DNA from: Pinus tabuliformis
Taxonomy: Eukaryota; Streptophyta; Pinopsida; Pinales; Pinaceae
DNA: 64,000 nt
NCBI GenBank assembly: GCA_031772625.1
Contig: CM062815.1
Span: 602,380,505-602,444,504, forward strand
Reading direction: 5' to 3'
Of this stretch, positions 22,196-34,100 are shown one piece after another. Every line of letters begins with the position of its first letter. Position 1 is the first letter of the stretch. The translations under genes and the position numbers were made by a program. The notes beneath the pieces were generated by a model. It ran no database searches. It was not told the origin of the DNA and saw nothing but the letters and a program-made list of their open reading frames with translations.

Positions 22196-23340
22196 AGAGC
22201 ACCATGGCACACCTTCTAGAGTCAATTCCAGTGCACTCTCTTGCACTAGTTGATGCTGTTTATCATTAGAACATGTGCTGGACGCATTCCCATGAATAAC
22301 ACACCTTTTGGTTACATTCGACACTTGTGTCATAAATATATGCACCCTAAGTGTCACACTCGGAGATAAGTGTTGTTTTACTGTTGTTTCACTGTATGTA
22401 TTTTTGTTTTGGGTACTGTGTATCTTCTTGCTATGTACATGGGTGTATATGTGTGTGTGATCATGTTCAAGACCTGTTACATGCTTTTACTCTCTTGTCT
22501 CATTGATCTCACACTTAGTCAATTTTGGAGTTCCTCCTTGTCCTCACATCCTACACAACTCATGAGCAAATTCAACTTCTAGACAAGTGTTGAGTGCACT
22601 GCACATTCCTAAGCCTCAGTGATAAGAAAATTAGCTCCAAGACATACACATTGAACCCTTATAGAGGGCAACCTCCTTCAATCGTGCATTGAGCAACCTC
22701 ATAGCACAATCACTCAAACTTGATGCTTACACTTGCCCATTGTGTAGTCCTTGATCCATCATGCCTTACATTGCACATTGTGTAGTCTCAGTGGATAGCG
22801 GGGTCATATTTGAACCCTTGTAGTGATCAACTGCACAATCCAATGAGCTACCTTCTCATCCATTGCGCACTCTGCAGTTATAATGCCCAAACTTTCTGGT
22901 CTCCTATACTTTCTCTTTGTATAATGCCTTGGACAACCTTTCCATTATTGTGCATTACATAGTCTAAGTGGATAGTAGGGCCATAATTTGGCCCTTATAG
23001 TGCTCAAATACATAATACATAGATCCTCTCCCTTAAGCACTACGCACTACATATTTACAATTGTTAAAATTCCTATCCTTCCCTCCTAGACTTTCCCAAT
23101 GCACAATCCATGTCTTGACTCTCCCTTGCAACTGCACATTGTACAATCATAGTGTCTAGACCCTCACTCCCTACCTCCTAATCCTACACACTATGCTCAA
23201 GAAGGCCTCTTCCCTCAACCCTTATGCATTGTCCCATCACAATCAACATTTTGCATAAGAAAACAAGATATACTAGGTGATTTTAGGATTGACAGGGTCT
23301 TGTCATGAGTGAACTTCATTTGAAAATATTATCATCCTAT
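22196..23340. other. Intergenic DNA with irregular GCACATTGTGTAGTC motif
   Basis: No gene recognised. Between about 22690 and 23240 words such as GCACATTGTGTAGTC and GCACAATC recur irregularly (near 22735, 22775, 22832, 23135), suggesting an old satellite-like array. The right end is the pre-insertion flank of the giant retrotransposon. Confidence 0.45.
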
Positions 23341-23345
23341 CATGG
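23341..23345. repeat. Target-site duplication CATGG, left
   Basis: CATGG directly before the left LTR; the same five bases follow the right LTR at 46004-46008. Five bases is the usual size for Ty3/gypsy integrases. Confidence 0.9.
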
Positions 23346-26300
23346 TGTTAATGCCTCGAAAATCGCCGCATCAATATCGGGGAAAACCACCCAGTCTGGA
23401 CCTTAAAAGAAGCTCCTTTTTCGTTTGGTGTGGGGCTTCGATTGGATATAATGGGACCAGTTTCCCAACGATTTATAAATGGGATGGATAAGTGATCGAT
23501 TTTCTAATCTCTAATGGGAATAATGGATGATTTATTCTAAAATGCAACAATATAAATAACTAATCTATCCCAGAAAGTCTTTCTCTTAGTGCAATTTTTG
23601 ATGATTCTTATTGACAAGTAGGCATATAGATGACTCTACTTATAAACAAAAATATTTATTCATATGATAATTACTTTGTTCAAATATTTGAACAAAGTAA
23701 TAATTAAAATGTTATCACACTAATCTTTATATATTATTGACATACATATGTATGAAAAATAACAACTCTTAAACATTCAATAGTGATAAGTCAAATAATT
23801 GCTGTGAAAACATATACATATATCAATAATAACAAAATAAATAAATGCTGGTTCACATAAAAGCATGAAGCAAAAATATAGATAGTAGTACCATATGTAT
23901 TTGAGTCTCCTCCAATATGAATTGCATTCAGATCCTGCCTTTCGACTTGGAAATACTTTTACAGGAAGCAATAGTGCATATCACATAAAAGTATTCTTCA
24001 TCAAAACTTAGAATTCAGGTCTAGTTTTTATAAAAATAAATATATCAGAAGCACAGTAGTGCAACTTCCGATCCAAGTCTTAATACAAAAATTTGAGGAC
24101 CCTTTCTAAAAACAGGAAAGGGTCTATAAATACTAATTAAACTAACAAACTATGAAATAAATATGCTATGCGCTGGTATAACCAAATTACAAAAATGTGA
24201 AAATATTCTCGAAATAGGCATGCTGCAGTCGGTCATAATGGTTCACTATATTGGCTGATCATCTTGTGTCTTGAGCTAACAAATGGCGAGCATCGGTTGA
24301 AGTTCTGGTGGATGACTCATGCGTGAGTATAATTGAGCAGTGTATGTGGCATCAATAAGTTTGGGAATCATATGGCTGATTGCATTGGTGAGGCATTTCA
24401 CCGTTGTTTGCAGACTATATGGTTTAACAAGGAAAAACCAAAAGGTTTCCCATGTTAAAGTTTGAATACCTGCGATCAATCTTTCCCTCTGCTCCAGCTC
24501 CTGTTTCCATGTCTGTTCTAATGCTTTTACTGATGGAAGTTTCCCTAGAAAACACTTTGTAATTTAATTCGATAAATAAAGAGTATCATTAATCAATTCA
24601 ACCAGATTGTTTGTTGCCGATTTGCATCTTGATGTCGCTCTTTGTGCCTTCATTAGTTGAGATTGCCATTCAGTGAATAGGATTTCTTTATGCGATTCCA
24701 GAATTTGTGGTAGATTAACAACTTTTCCTTCTTTGGTTTCTTGCTAAGAGAGAAAATTTGTTAATCTTTCATCTGATTTTCCAAGTTTAGTCTTGCATCA
24801 ACTGATTTATCAACCATGGATGATGAAATTTCACACAGAGGAAGAATGAGTGAGATATTATGACATAATAGGCTCAACTGACTAGATAATGCCTTAGTAA
24901 TTGGTAGAGCTTTCGATCTGAATTCTCCCACTTGGGGGTATTCCTTGAATCTTTCTATCTGGAGTGATAGTTGAGCGATCTGTTCTTCCTTGGATTTACT
25001 CAACTGTGAATTTAATGATTGCAACTTGCTCAATGCTTGGGATAATTCCTGTTGCTTATGAATTGCATGTTGATCAATCCTTTGTTTTTCTTTGAGCAAT
25101 TGCTCATTCAATTGGTCATTTCACTGCCTCTAGATTGCTAACTGTTGTTCCAACTGCTCTATCTTCTATTGTTTCTCTTGTACCTATGTTTCCAGCAAAA
25201 TGATTGCTTGGTCTTTTTATTTGAGCAAGTTATTGACCTCTGATGCTTTGTATATTGTGGCCGTTGTGTATGCTCCAGCGTACTGAGAAAGTTTAACGAG
25301 ATCTTCAGAAATATTGACTTCTTCTCTCCATACCACGTTTGTTATCTCCATTTGTGAAGTCAAAAGAGGAGATTGATCAACTTTCCTCTTTTTCCTTAGG
25401 GCTGTAGAAAACATCCAATGGTGGTGTTTCTTCTACATGTAAAATAGTTTCATCGGAGGGATTTTCAGGGATTATTTCTACATCCTTGTGAGTTATGGGT
25501 GGGCCGCTAGTTCCTTCAGTTGGAATTGTATTGATTACTGATTTCTGACCAGTTGTCACCTCAGGTGTGTCGAATCCTTGAAGGCTCTCAGTATTATTAA
25601 TGATGGAATCAATTTGCTGCCATTATTGATCAGTTTAGGATCAACATAAATTCTTGAATCAATGAGTTCACTAATTTTACCTTGTCCCTGCTCCTGCTCT
25701 AGCAATTTTTCTTTTTCGGGAATCTTCTCCACTATAGGAGTCTTGTCGGCAGCTTTCTGTTCACTTTGACTCTGTGGCTGAACTGTCGGGGCTGTAGCTA
25801 ATAGGTCCAAAGGCAGAGTTTGCAACCTCTGGGCTCTCAGCCTATTGAATTTTTCTAACCCCTCTTTTACATACCTGATCCTAGCCAATCCTTTAACTTG
25901 AAAAAATGTTTCGGCTGAAGCAAATAAATCATCAAAGTCATTTGCTTCATGATCGAATTTGGCAAGTTTAGCTTGAGCGGTAACGTTATGGGCAACCTTC
26001 CTTGGGTCATATTGCCTATTCGGAATGGTGGCAAGATTCAGCATCTGAATCTTCTCTGTTTCTTTCTCTACATGTTTGTAATCATGTAAGGTAAAAATGC
26101 CACATTGTAGGGGGAATATAGGCCACATATGTTTCTTGGAATCCTTCAGGGTTCTTTATGTTCCTTCAACTGTTATCTGATATGCCAATTCTCGGGCTAA
26201 CAATTTATCAGGAACATATAGAAGAAGAACATGAGGTTAAGTGAGACTACCAAAAAGCCTTACATAGGTAAATTTATCCTCTCTGAACCAGCTACCTACT

Positions 26301-28130
26301 GCTGTCAGGTCAATTGCTGCTTCCTGAGATATCCTATGGGCAGGCTTATTGAAAATAGAATAATATACAGGTAAAACAAAACCATTGAAAATTCTGTACA
26401 GGTGATTTTTATAGTGTGCCGTCCACAACTATTTGTGATAGATATGAATAGGATTAGGATCTTGGGAAGTCCACTTCCATCCAAGTACCGAGTATTTAGA
26501 ATTAAAACAAATAATATCCAGAATATATGCACTGTAGTAGAAAGGAGGAATGATTCGGGAAGCTATATATGCTTTCCTTCTATATTCTAATATCTCAGTG
26601 GCTAGTCTATCAGATAAAATATTTGCCCAATCCATAACATAACCATTAATCATAGCTTCCATTAATGGGACCATGTCTATAGTAAATTTTGCAGAATCAT
26701 GTTGTCCCCATAGTTTACACATTATAGCTCCAACATAGCAATAAGGAGAAGCTAATGAGTCGACAGAATACTTACCCGATGACTCGTGCTTATGTTTCTC
26801 CGGGAAATGTCTCCAGTGCTTGATCTGGTTTGACTCCAAGTCGTTTTCCTTTGCAAATGCTTCCAGGAATGCCTTGTTATAGCGCTTCTCGGGTGGAGGT
26901 AGATGGTACATTTGCCTGAGATCTTTAGGTTTGAATGACCCAAATATCCTTCCATCAGCCATGGAAAATGTTCTATCTGAAGTTGGGATTTTCTCGACAA
27001 CCCATCTAACCACATCAGTGTATGGCAAAATTTTGGCCTACGCTGCTATCCTGTGAAGGTATGAACAGGCCAATTCTTTGAGAGTTCCCTCTGACTTGTT
27101 GGTTGAATCGGCTGTGGCTTCCTCTTCTAATTCTTCGGGCTCCTCTGCTTCTATCAAATTATAAATGCTTTCCCAGCTAGCATTTCCCAGACCGAGACAT
27201 GTTGTATCTGATATTAGTCCCTTCTTGCTCGGTCATGGTTCTTTGGTTATAGGAGTTGGTTCGGCCTTCTTAGATTTCTTCCCCATGTTCTCTGGATTCA
27301 TGGGTTCGAAGAAACTCTGCACAAACAATCACAAACCGTAATACAGAGATATTGCCACTGAAAGTCGATATGAAAAGGAACAGAATTAAGGTGCTTGACA
27401 TATGATAAATCAGATGTAGTTAAGAATTACCACAAATGAAATTTTTTGAAGGATTTACTCTTAACTGTAAAATTTAATAGCCGTTCGAGCTGCCAATCGT
27501 GATGAATAAATACCACAAATACCTGTCTCATCGCTCATATATCAAATGATTATCTCAAGCGTGTCTTCGAATTTCCTCGATCGGCAATCGACGATAAATC
27601 ACAAATAACAATCGGGAGTTTCAAAGGGAGAGGCTTTATCACTTGCAAAGAATATCTCCGATTGTCGAAAAGTGATATTATAATAAAGCGGAGTATTATC
27701 CATGCAAACCTTTTTAGCGCATGTTTTCCTCTTGAGATGCGTGCCCAATTGATTGATCGCAATCGGGGTTTGGCTTGCGCTTTTATCCCTTTGTCATATG
27801 ATATCTCTGATTGCTGATTGCGATTTCCTTCATCCGATCAAAGAATTTGATGAGGTCTTATTTGTGTGTGTCCCTTTGTCATTGCGATATGCGATCTCTG
27901 ATCGCTTTATCGCGATGTAGAATTATTTATAATATTTTTTAAAAGAACACTTTGTTCTTTTCAAAAGGCTTCATAAAATGAATTATTTGATTTTTCTTGT
28001 AATGAGATCAATACCAGTTTTATTTATTAACTCACAAATCTAACTAAGTTTATTTAAAAAGGGACCCATTTCTTATTAAAAATTTTGTGTAAATTTTTAT
28101 AGAAATGGGGGATTGTTGTATAACACAACA
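23346..28130 (-). repeat. 3' LTR of the giant element (4,785 bp)
   Basis: Left copy, the 3' LTR in element sense. It contains, in element order, a 0.8 kb leader (28130-27302) with TATA-like TTATTATAATATC and many GCGAT/ATCGC words, the long protein frame (27301-24243) and 0.9 kb of non-coding sequence. Compared with the right copy it has extra stops, several of them TAG where the other copy has CAG or TGG. Confidence 0.93.
24243..27301 (-). pseudogene. LTR-encoded protein of about 1,020 residues, copy in the 3' LTR
   Basis: An unrecognised protein encoded wholly inside the LTR. ATG at 27301 (MNPENMGKK), directly after a splice-acceptor-like TTGTTTGTGCAG. N-terminus lysine-rich, then an acidic stretch (EEPEELEEEA), then a globular region of about 350 residues (VVRWVVEKIP, FSMADGRIF, MYHLPPPEK, LASPYCYVG, YNGFVLPVYY-like), a middle Gln/Glu-rich linker (QSQSEQKAAD), a basic KKRKVD that could be a nuclear signal, a coiled coil (QALSKLQSLNSQLSKSKEE), and a C-terminal helical part ending MLAIC. 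Several stops and shifts break it, including TAG at the codons for SWQETK and near the C-terminus, where the other LTR keeps Trp and Gln. The globular part loosely recalls plant transposon-associated domains; I would not name it. Confidence 0.72.
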
Positions 28131-29236
28131 ATTGGTGATTCACTGGAAGAAATAGTTATCTTTGAGAAAGTAATGTAATATTTTAACCTTCTTAATCTGA
28201 AAACCTTAGTGGATAGAGAAAATATAATATAACTAAGTAATCATAAATTCTGAATATAATGAAAACTATTTTTGCTATCTCTTTCTCATCTCAAACTTAA
28301 ATACATTCTAAGTTTAAGTAAACCTTAATTGGTTGATAATGATAAAACGAGAGACTTCTCCAACTTAGCTTGTATAATGATTCCTTTATCACAGGTAGAG
28401 CCACTGTTTCCAGCAAACATTTATAGTCTTGGTAGGGTTACCTTTTAACCATTTGATCATTCATTGTCCCATCCATTTTAGAGTATAATTTAAAAGAATG
28501 AATCCAAAAGATATTTTTCCACATTTTTTGGATTGCATTTTCTTTTTTCTTTTTTTCTTTATTTTGTAGGATAAAAAGCCATTGTCCTGGTTTGGTGGCC
28601 AGCTGTTAACAATGCCATTCACTGGTTGTAATTTAACTGAACAAGTTGGCTCGTGATGAGACCCCTTGTCTTATAATTATAAGCCATTACCCTGTTTTGG
28701 TATGCAGTGTTGGTAATGTCAGTTGAACTAGTCCCCTATGATTATGGTAAGCAGGCTTATGATGAGACCTTTTATCTTTTATATCAAATATATTTTAGAA
28801 TTATACTCCGAAAAATCATAAACTTTGATGGATGGGATGAATAATTTTCTCCTTAAGAGAACATGGATGACAGTTTTGAGAGTTGAAGATGCTAAGATTG
28901 GATTAGTCTTTGCTTTCTATTGATAACCTTTTTTAGGCTTCTAAAACTTAGAATGATTTATAGTATTTTCAAGTTTTGAGAAGATTCCACAAAAATAAAA
29001 AGGGTTTTCAGAGTTTAATTATACCTAATTTCCTAGAACTTTTTCCTTTTCCTTCAAGGCTTCCATCTATCAAAAGTAAATATTAAGACTATTTTCTTTT
29101 AAGTAACCTTTTCAAAATAGTAAAGACCAATAGAAGACTATTTACAACTTTATTTTCTAAGAAAGAAAATAAACTAATTATTCACACAAATATAGCTGAA
29201 AATTGAATATTTACAAAGTGAGAAGGGGTTACCTCC
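28131..29236 (-). other. Non-coding 3' internal region of the giant element
   Basis: Between the integrase end and the 3' LTR. No frame recognised. A T/C-rich run lies at 28540-28566. The stretch CCATTGTCCTGGTTTGGTGGCCAG near 28580 recurs in altered form near 28685, each followed by GTTAACAATG/GTTGGTAATG, an old internal duplication of about 105 bp. Confidence 0.6.
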
Positions 29237-30129
29237 TCAATTGAAGAATTTTTTCAAAATAAGCCCATTGACAGGAAGAGAATCTCTCTTTCCTGATAGA
29301 TCTTGCAATATGAATGTTGATGGGCCTATCTTCTCGCTGATTTGAAATGGTCTGAGCCACATTTTCTGAAATTTAGTGTGTTTTCCTTTATCCTCGTGGG
29401 CTTTGTCCCATTTCAAAACAAGATCACCAACTTGTAAATGTTTTGAGCCGGTTGAAGTTGTATCAAAAGAAGACTTAATAATTTGTTGATGCTTCACATG
29501 TGTAATTTGGGCTTTCTCCCTTTCTTCCTCTAGTTTTAGGATCTGATTATATCTCAATTGAATAGAAGATGAGGGATTTTCTTCAATAAACTGCACTAAG
29601 GCTAGTGATGGAAGTACTAAGTTTGTTGGTATGACAACCTCCTTTCCATACACTAGATTAAATGGAGAAGTGCCTATTGAGGCCTTCTGTGTTATACGGT
29701 CTACCCATAATGCAAATATCAAAGACTTATGCCAATTCTTATGATTCTGATCAATAGTTCTCTTAATGATTTTGATAAGATTTTTATTGGTGGATTCTGC
29801 TAAACCATTACCCTGAGGGTAGTAGTTTACAAAATATTTCAATTTGAATCCTCTTTTGATAGCAAATTAAAGTATGGAATTACCAGAGAAATAAGATGCA
29901 TTATAAAAAATAAGAGCGTTTGGGACACCAAACCTGGTAATGATGAACTGATCTATGAATTCAATGATTGCTTCAGAGTTTGCTGTCTTCAAAGGAATTG
30001 CTTCTACCCACTTAGTAAAGTAATCTGTAGCTGTAAGGATATACCTATGCTGTTTGGATGAATGTGGAATAATTTCTCCAATGATATCCAATCCCCATTG
30101 TTCAAAGGGCTGTTCAATATTGACTGGTT
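29237..30129 (-). pseudogene. Integrase core and C-terminus of the giant element (distal half)
   Basis: Continuation of the integrase interrupted by the nested element. It shows EQWGLDIIGE with the first catalytic Asp, then ALIFYNASYF, where the second catalytic Asp is replaced by Tyr (the family pattern is DN), and PQGNGLAES with the Glu present. A frame change near 29850 joins the two pieces. The C-terminal part (GDLVLKWDKAHED, GPSTFILQDLSG) matches the gypsy GPY/F-type module. With Tyr at an active-site position this copy could not integrate. Confidence 0.85.
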
Positions 30130-30134
30130 GCAAA
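30130..30134. repeat. Target-site duplication GCAAA of the nested element, left
   Basis: GCAAA at 30130-30134 and again at 36042-36046, directly outside the nested LTRs. Removing one copy plus the element rejoins the host integrase. Confidence 0.93.
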
Positions 30135-30466
30135 TGTTGGGTCCCTATAATACTAGTGATTACCCCATTACTATTGTAGTTATACCCCTTATTTATATTG
30201 TTGTGCCCCTATTACCCCCATATTGTTATTTCTGTGCCCCATAGAATCCCTCTATTGTTATTTTTGTGGCTTTATATTATTATTGTTAGGTGGCTGGATT
30301 ATATTGTGACTCCTTAGACTCCTATATATAGAAAGGAGGTTTTGTCATTTGTATCATCCAAGAATTGTTCATTTATGTAATGTAAAGGAGGTTTCCCCCT
30401 CGAAGAGGCTGAATTCTAAGGCGTTGATCTATCTTTTCTATCTTTTCTTGAGCTGGTTTCATAACA
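30135..30466 (+). repeat. 5' LTR of the Reina-like element
   Basis: TGTTGGGTCCC...TTTCATAACA, 332 bp. A TATA box, CTATATATAG, lies near 30332, followed by a GAGGCTGAATTCTAAGG region likely to be R/U5. It differs from the 3' LTR by GGTGGC against GGTCGGC and two substitutions. Confidence 0.95.
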
Positions 30467-30468
30467 TT

Positions 30469-30480
30469 TGGTATCAGAGC
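30469..30480 (+). other. Primer binding site, initiator tRNA-Met
   Basis: TGGTATCAGAGC two bases after the 5' LTR; complementary to the 3' end of plant initiator tRNA-Met. Intact. Confidence 0.93.
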
Positions 30481-31145
30481 TTTGGATTCTAGGGTTTCGC
30501 TGCTCCAAACAGGTCATCGTGGAATTTTCGCTATAACTTTTTTTCTGTGATGTTTCAGAAGTCGCAAAAAAAACCCATTTGAGAAGAAATCACACTGAAC
30601 CTTGGGTCCAAATTTCAGAGCTTTTCGCGTGATATTTGCGGAGATATGATCTGAGGAAGTTGGTCTTTTTGCAGACTCCTGAATTACATTCAAAACAGGT
30701 GACCTAGGGAAAATCGTCATAACTTTCTCTCTGGAGATCGGATTGAAATTTCGTAAGAAGGTACAGAAAGAGGACGGACTGTAGTTTCTTGTATATCGTT
30801 TTCAGAACAAAAGGTCGAAAATTGTACACGTGGCACTTCATACAAGTTCACTCTTCTGGAAAGGTCTATAATCAGGTCATCTTGGGAGATTGTGCATAAC
30901 TCTTTCTTGGAGAATCCAATTTGGATCAGACTGGTGGCATTGGAAAGAGGACACAGAGAACTACTACAGGTCACAATTTCAGAACTAGATGATTGGAAAG
31001 TACAGAGATACATCAGAGGCAATATCAAGCTCCTACAAAGTGAAAAAAGGTGTGTAGATTTTTTTAAATTTTTGCTTAAGCTTGGTTTGAAAATTTATTT
31101 TGAAGGAATTCAAAGGGCATAGTAGAGCATTATTATCGGTAACTG
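30481..31145 (+). other. Leader of the Reina-like element
   Basis: About 0.67 kb untranslated leader between primer site and gag start. It shows three loosely repeated segments of about 180-190 bp with the theme ACAGGTCATC.TGGGA.A followed by TTTCTTGGAGA-like sequence (near 30510, 30695 and 30873), so the leader is itself an old internal repeat. Confidence 0.6.
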
Positions 31146-34100
31146 ATGCCCCGAGGAAAGAAAATGCAAACACCTAGTAAGGAACCTGAAAGCTCTAGCA
31201 TGACTCATGAAGAAGAGGAAGAAATGCTACATGATATATCAAAATTACAAGACCAAGTGCAACAACTGTCCCTTGCACAAAAAGGAACAGAATCTAAGAT
31301 GGATGGTTTAAAGAAAGATGTAGAAGCTAAGATGGATGGTTTAAAGAAAGGTGTAGAAGCTAAGATGGACTGTTTAAAGAAAGGCGTAGAAGATAAGATG
31401 GATGGCATGGAAGCTAAGGTGAATGGCATGGACGCTAAAATTGATGGCATGGATGATAAGATGGAAGAATTGAAGATAAATATGAATAAGTTGCTACAAG
31501 AAATGGTCACTAAGGGTGAAAGAGTACTAAAGGAAACTCATGATGAGAACAAAAGAAATGTTAATCATGATTCCATAGACTCTAATGTTGGATCGAAGAC
31601 TCACCATGTTCCAAAAATCGATATGAGGAAGTTTGATGGCAAGGATCCCGCCACATGGATATTACAGATGGAGCAATTCTTCGATCTCAATAATGTGCAA
31701 AACACACAAAAGGTACGTATGGCAACTTTATATTTGGAACCAAATCAGTTTGTATGGTATCAATGGCTTTGTTCTCGTAAACAATTTATCACTTGGGCAA
31801 TTTTTACGGAAGAATTGATAGCACATTATGAGGATACAAAAAGCAACACTTTTTTTAGCCAATTGATAAGTCTCAAACAAAAGGGTTCAATAATGGAGCA
31901 CATTGAGGAGTTCCAAAAATTGAACATAAGGGTAAAAGATATTCCAGAGGAGCATAGGATTGATGTGTTCATAGGGTCTTTAAAGGATAATATCCAACAT
32001 GATGTTCGCCTTTGGGAACCTGATTCATTAGAGAAGGCATTCAGGTTAGCAAGAAAAATGGAAAGCAAAATTATGGCAACTAGGAAGCATACCATTCACA
32101 ACTATAAAGACGGAAGTGTTGTTGCCCCTAGTCTTCCACAACCTACAAGGTTGACACCACAACAATTGGAAGAAAAAAGAGCAAAAGGGCTTTGTTACAA
32201 TTGTGATAGCAAATACACAAAAGGTCATAAGTGTGCTGAGAAGAAATTATTCTACATAGATTGTGAAGAGGAAGAAGAAAAGGAGCAAGAAAGGTCAAAA
32301 GAAGAGGATATATTCCAGGAACAAAGCCTAGATGAAGAACAAATAAATCCGACCATATCTTGTAATGCATTGGCGGGAATTACCACTCCTCAAACCATCA
32401 AGATAGAAGGACAAATCAAGAAGAAAAAGGTAATAGTGTTGATTGATTCAGGAAGCACCCACAATTTTATTCATTGTAGGGTAGCAAAAGAATTGAATTG
32501 CTTCCTATATCCAGCACCAGAGTGTCAAGTGATGATTGCAAATGGAGGAACAATAAATTGTTCTGGAAAGTGCCATAATATCAAGCTATCCATGGGAGAA
32601 TATGTATTGACTAGCCCAATGCTTTCCATTCCAATGGGAGGTGCTGATGTTGTACTAGGAGTCCAATGGCTACAATCCTTGGGTACAATAGCTTTTAATT
32701 TTCAAGAACTTTTCATGAAATTTTCTGTGGAAGGAAAGGAAGTTGAATTAAGGGGTATTGCAGGGAAACCAGGAAAGATAATCAGCTCTAATGGCATGAC
32801 AAAGCTTCTAAAAAAGGAGCAAAGAGGTGTAATTGCACAATTATGTTCGCTAGATGTTTCCACATTGGAATCATCTATTTCTCCAGATCTCCAAAAAGTC
32901 CTGGACAATCATTCCAAGGTATTTGAGACTCCCAAAGGTCTCCCACCTATGCGTGATCATGATCATGCTATTCATCTGATTCCAGGAAGTGTTCCTCCAA
33001 ACATCAGGCCGTACAGATATCCCTATGTCCAAAAAAGTGAAATTGAACGTATGGTTGCAGAAATGCTAGAGGCTGGTATAATTCAACCGAGTCAAAGTTC
33101 TTTCTCAGCTCCAGTAGTATTGGTGCACAAGAAGGATGGATCATGGCGCATGTGTCCAGATTATAGGGAGCTCAACAAGCTCACTATTAAAGATAAGTTC
33201 CCCATTCCTGTCATTGATGAATTACTGGATGAATTGCATGGATCAATTTACTTCACCAAGTTGGATCTTCGTTCGGGATATCATCAAATCAGAATGAAGA
33301 TTGAAGACATTCCGAAAAAGACATTTAGAACTCATGAGGGTCATTATGAATTTTTGGTCATGCCTTTTGGCCTTACCAATGCACCTTCAACATTTCAAGG
33401 TTTGATGAATTCAATTTTCAAACCATTCCTTAGAAAATTTGTGTTAGTATTTTTTGATGATATACTAATCTACAGCAAGTCTTGGAAGGATCATGTTGAA
33501 CATGTTGACAAGGTGCTACAACTATTGGAGGAGAAACAATTATATGCAAAAAGATCCAAATGTTTCTTTGGAGTCCAGGAGGTGGAATATTTGGGTCATA
33601 TTGTATCTCATGAAGGAGTTAAGGTAGACCCTAGCAAAATTAAAGCCATTAAGGAATGGAAAATCCCCACATCCATAAAGCATCTGCGAGGATTTCTTGG
33701 GTTGACAGGGTATTATCGCAAGTTTGTTAAGAATTATGGGAGAATAGCAGCACCTCTAACAACATTATTGAAGAAAGATTCATTTTCATGGACTCCGGAA
33801 GCAACAAAGGCCTTTGAACATCTTAAAGAGGCAATGTGCCAAGCACCGGTCTTAGCTACACCGGACTTCACAAAAACCTTTATTGTGGAATGTGATGCTT
33901 CAGGAAATGGAATTGGTGCTGTTCTAATGCAAGATGAAAGACCCATTGCTTTTGAAAGTCGTCCAATCAAGGGAAAGTTTTTAAGCAAAGCTATTTATGA
34001 GAAGGAAATGTTGGCAATACTCCATGCACTTAAGAAATGGCGACCCTACCTAATGGGAAGACACTTCAAGGTAAAAACGGATCATGATAGCCTTAAATAC

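Noticed and set aside
21909-22269. Frames rich in F, S, C and V resembling a membrane protein.
   Set aside because: They are translations of a degenerate T/C-rich repeat.
22690-23240. Regularly returning GCACAATC words suggested a CRISPR-like array.
   Set aside because: Spacing is irregular, repeats are imperfect and the context is a plant nuclear genome; an old satellite-like repeat is the better reading.
28131-28160. A polypurine tract expected next to the 3' LTR of the giant element.
   Set aside because: In element sense the adjacent bases are mixed (CAGTGAATCACCAAT), so I do not call one.
30062-30244. 60-codon plus-strand frame, and a similar end on the frame at 35501-35818.
   Set aside because: Both are read through the Reina-like LTR; the shared C-terminal residues are just the two LTR copies.
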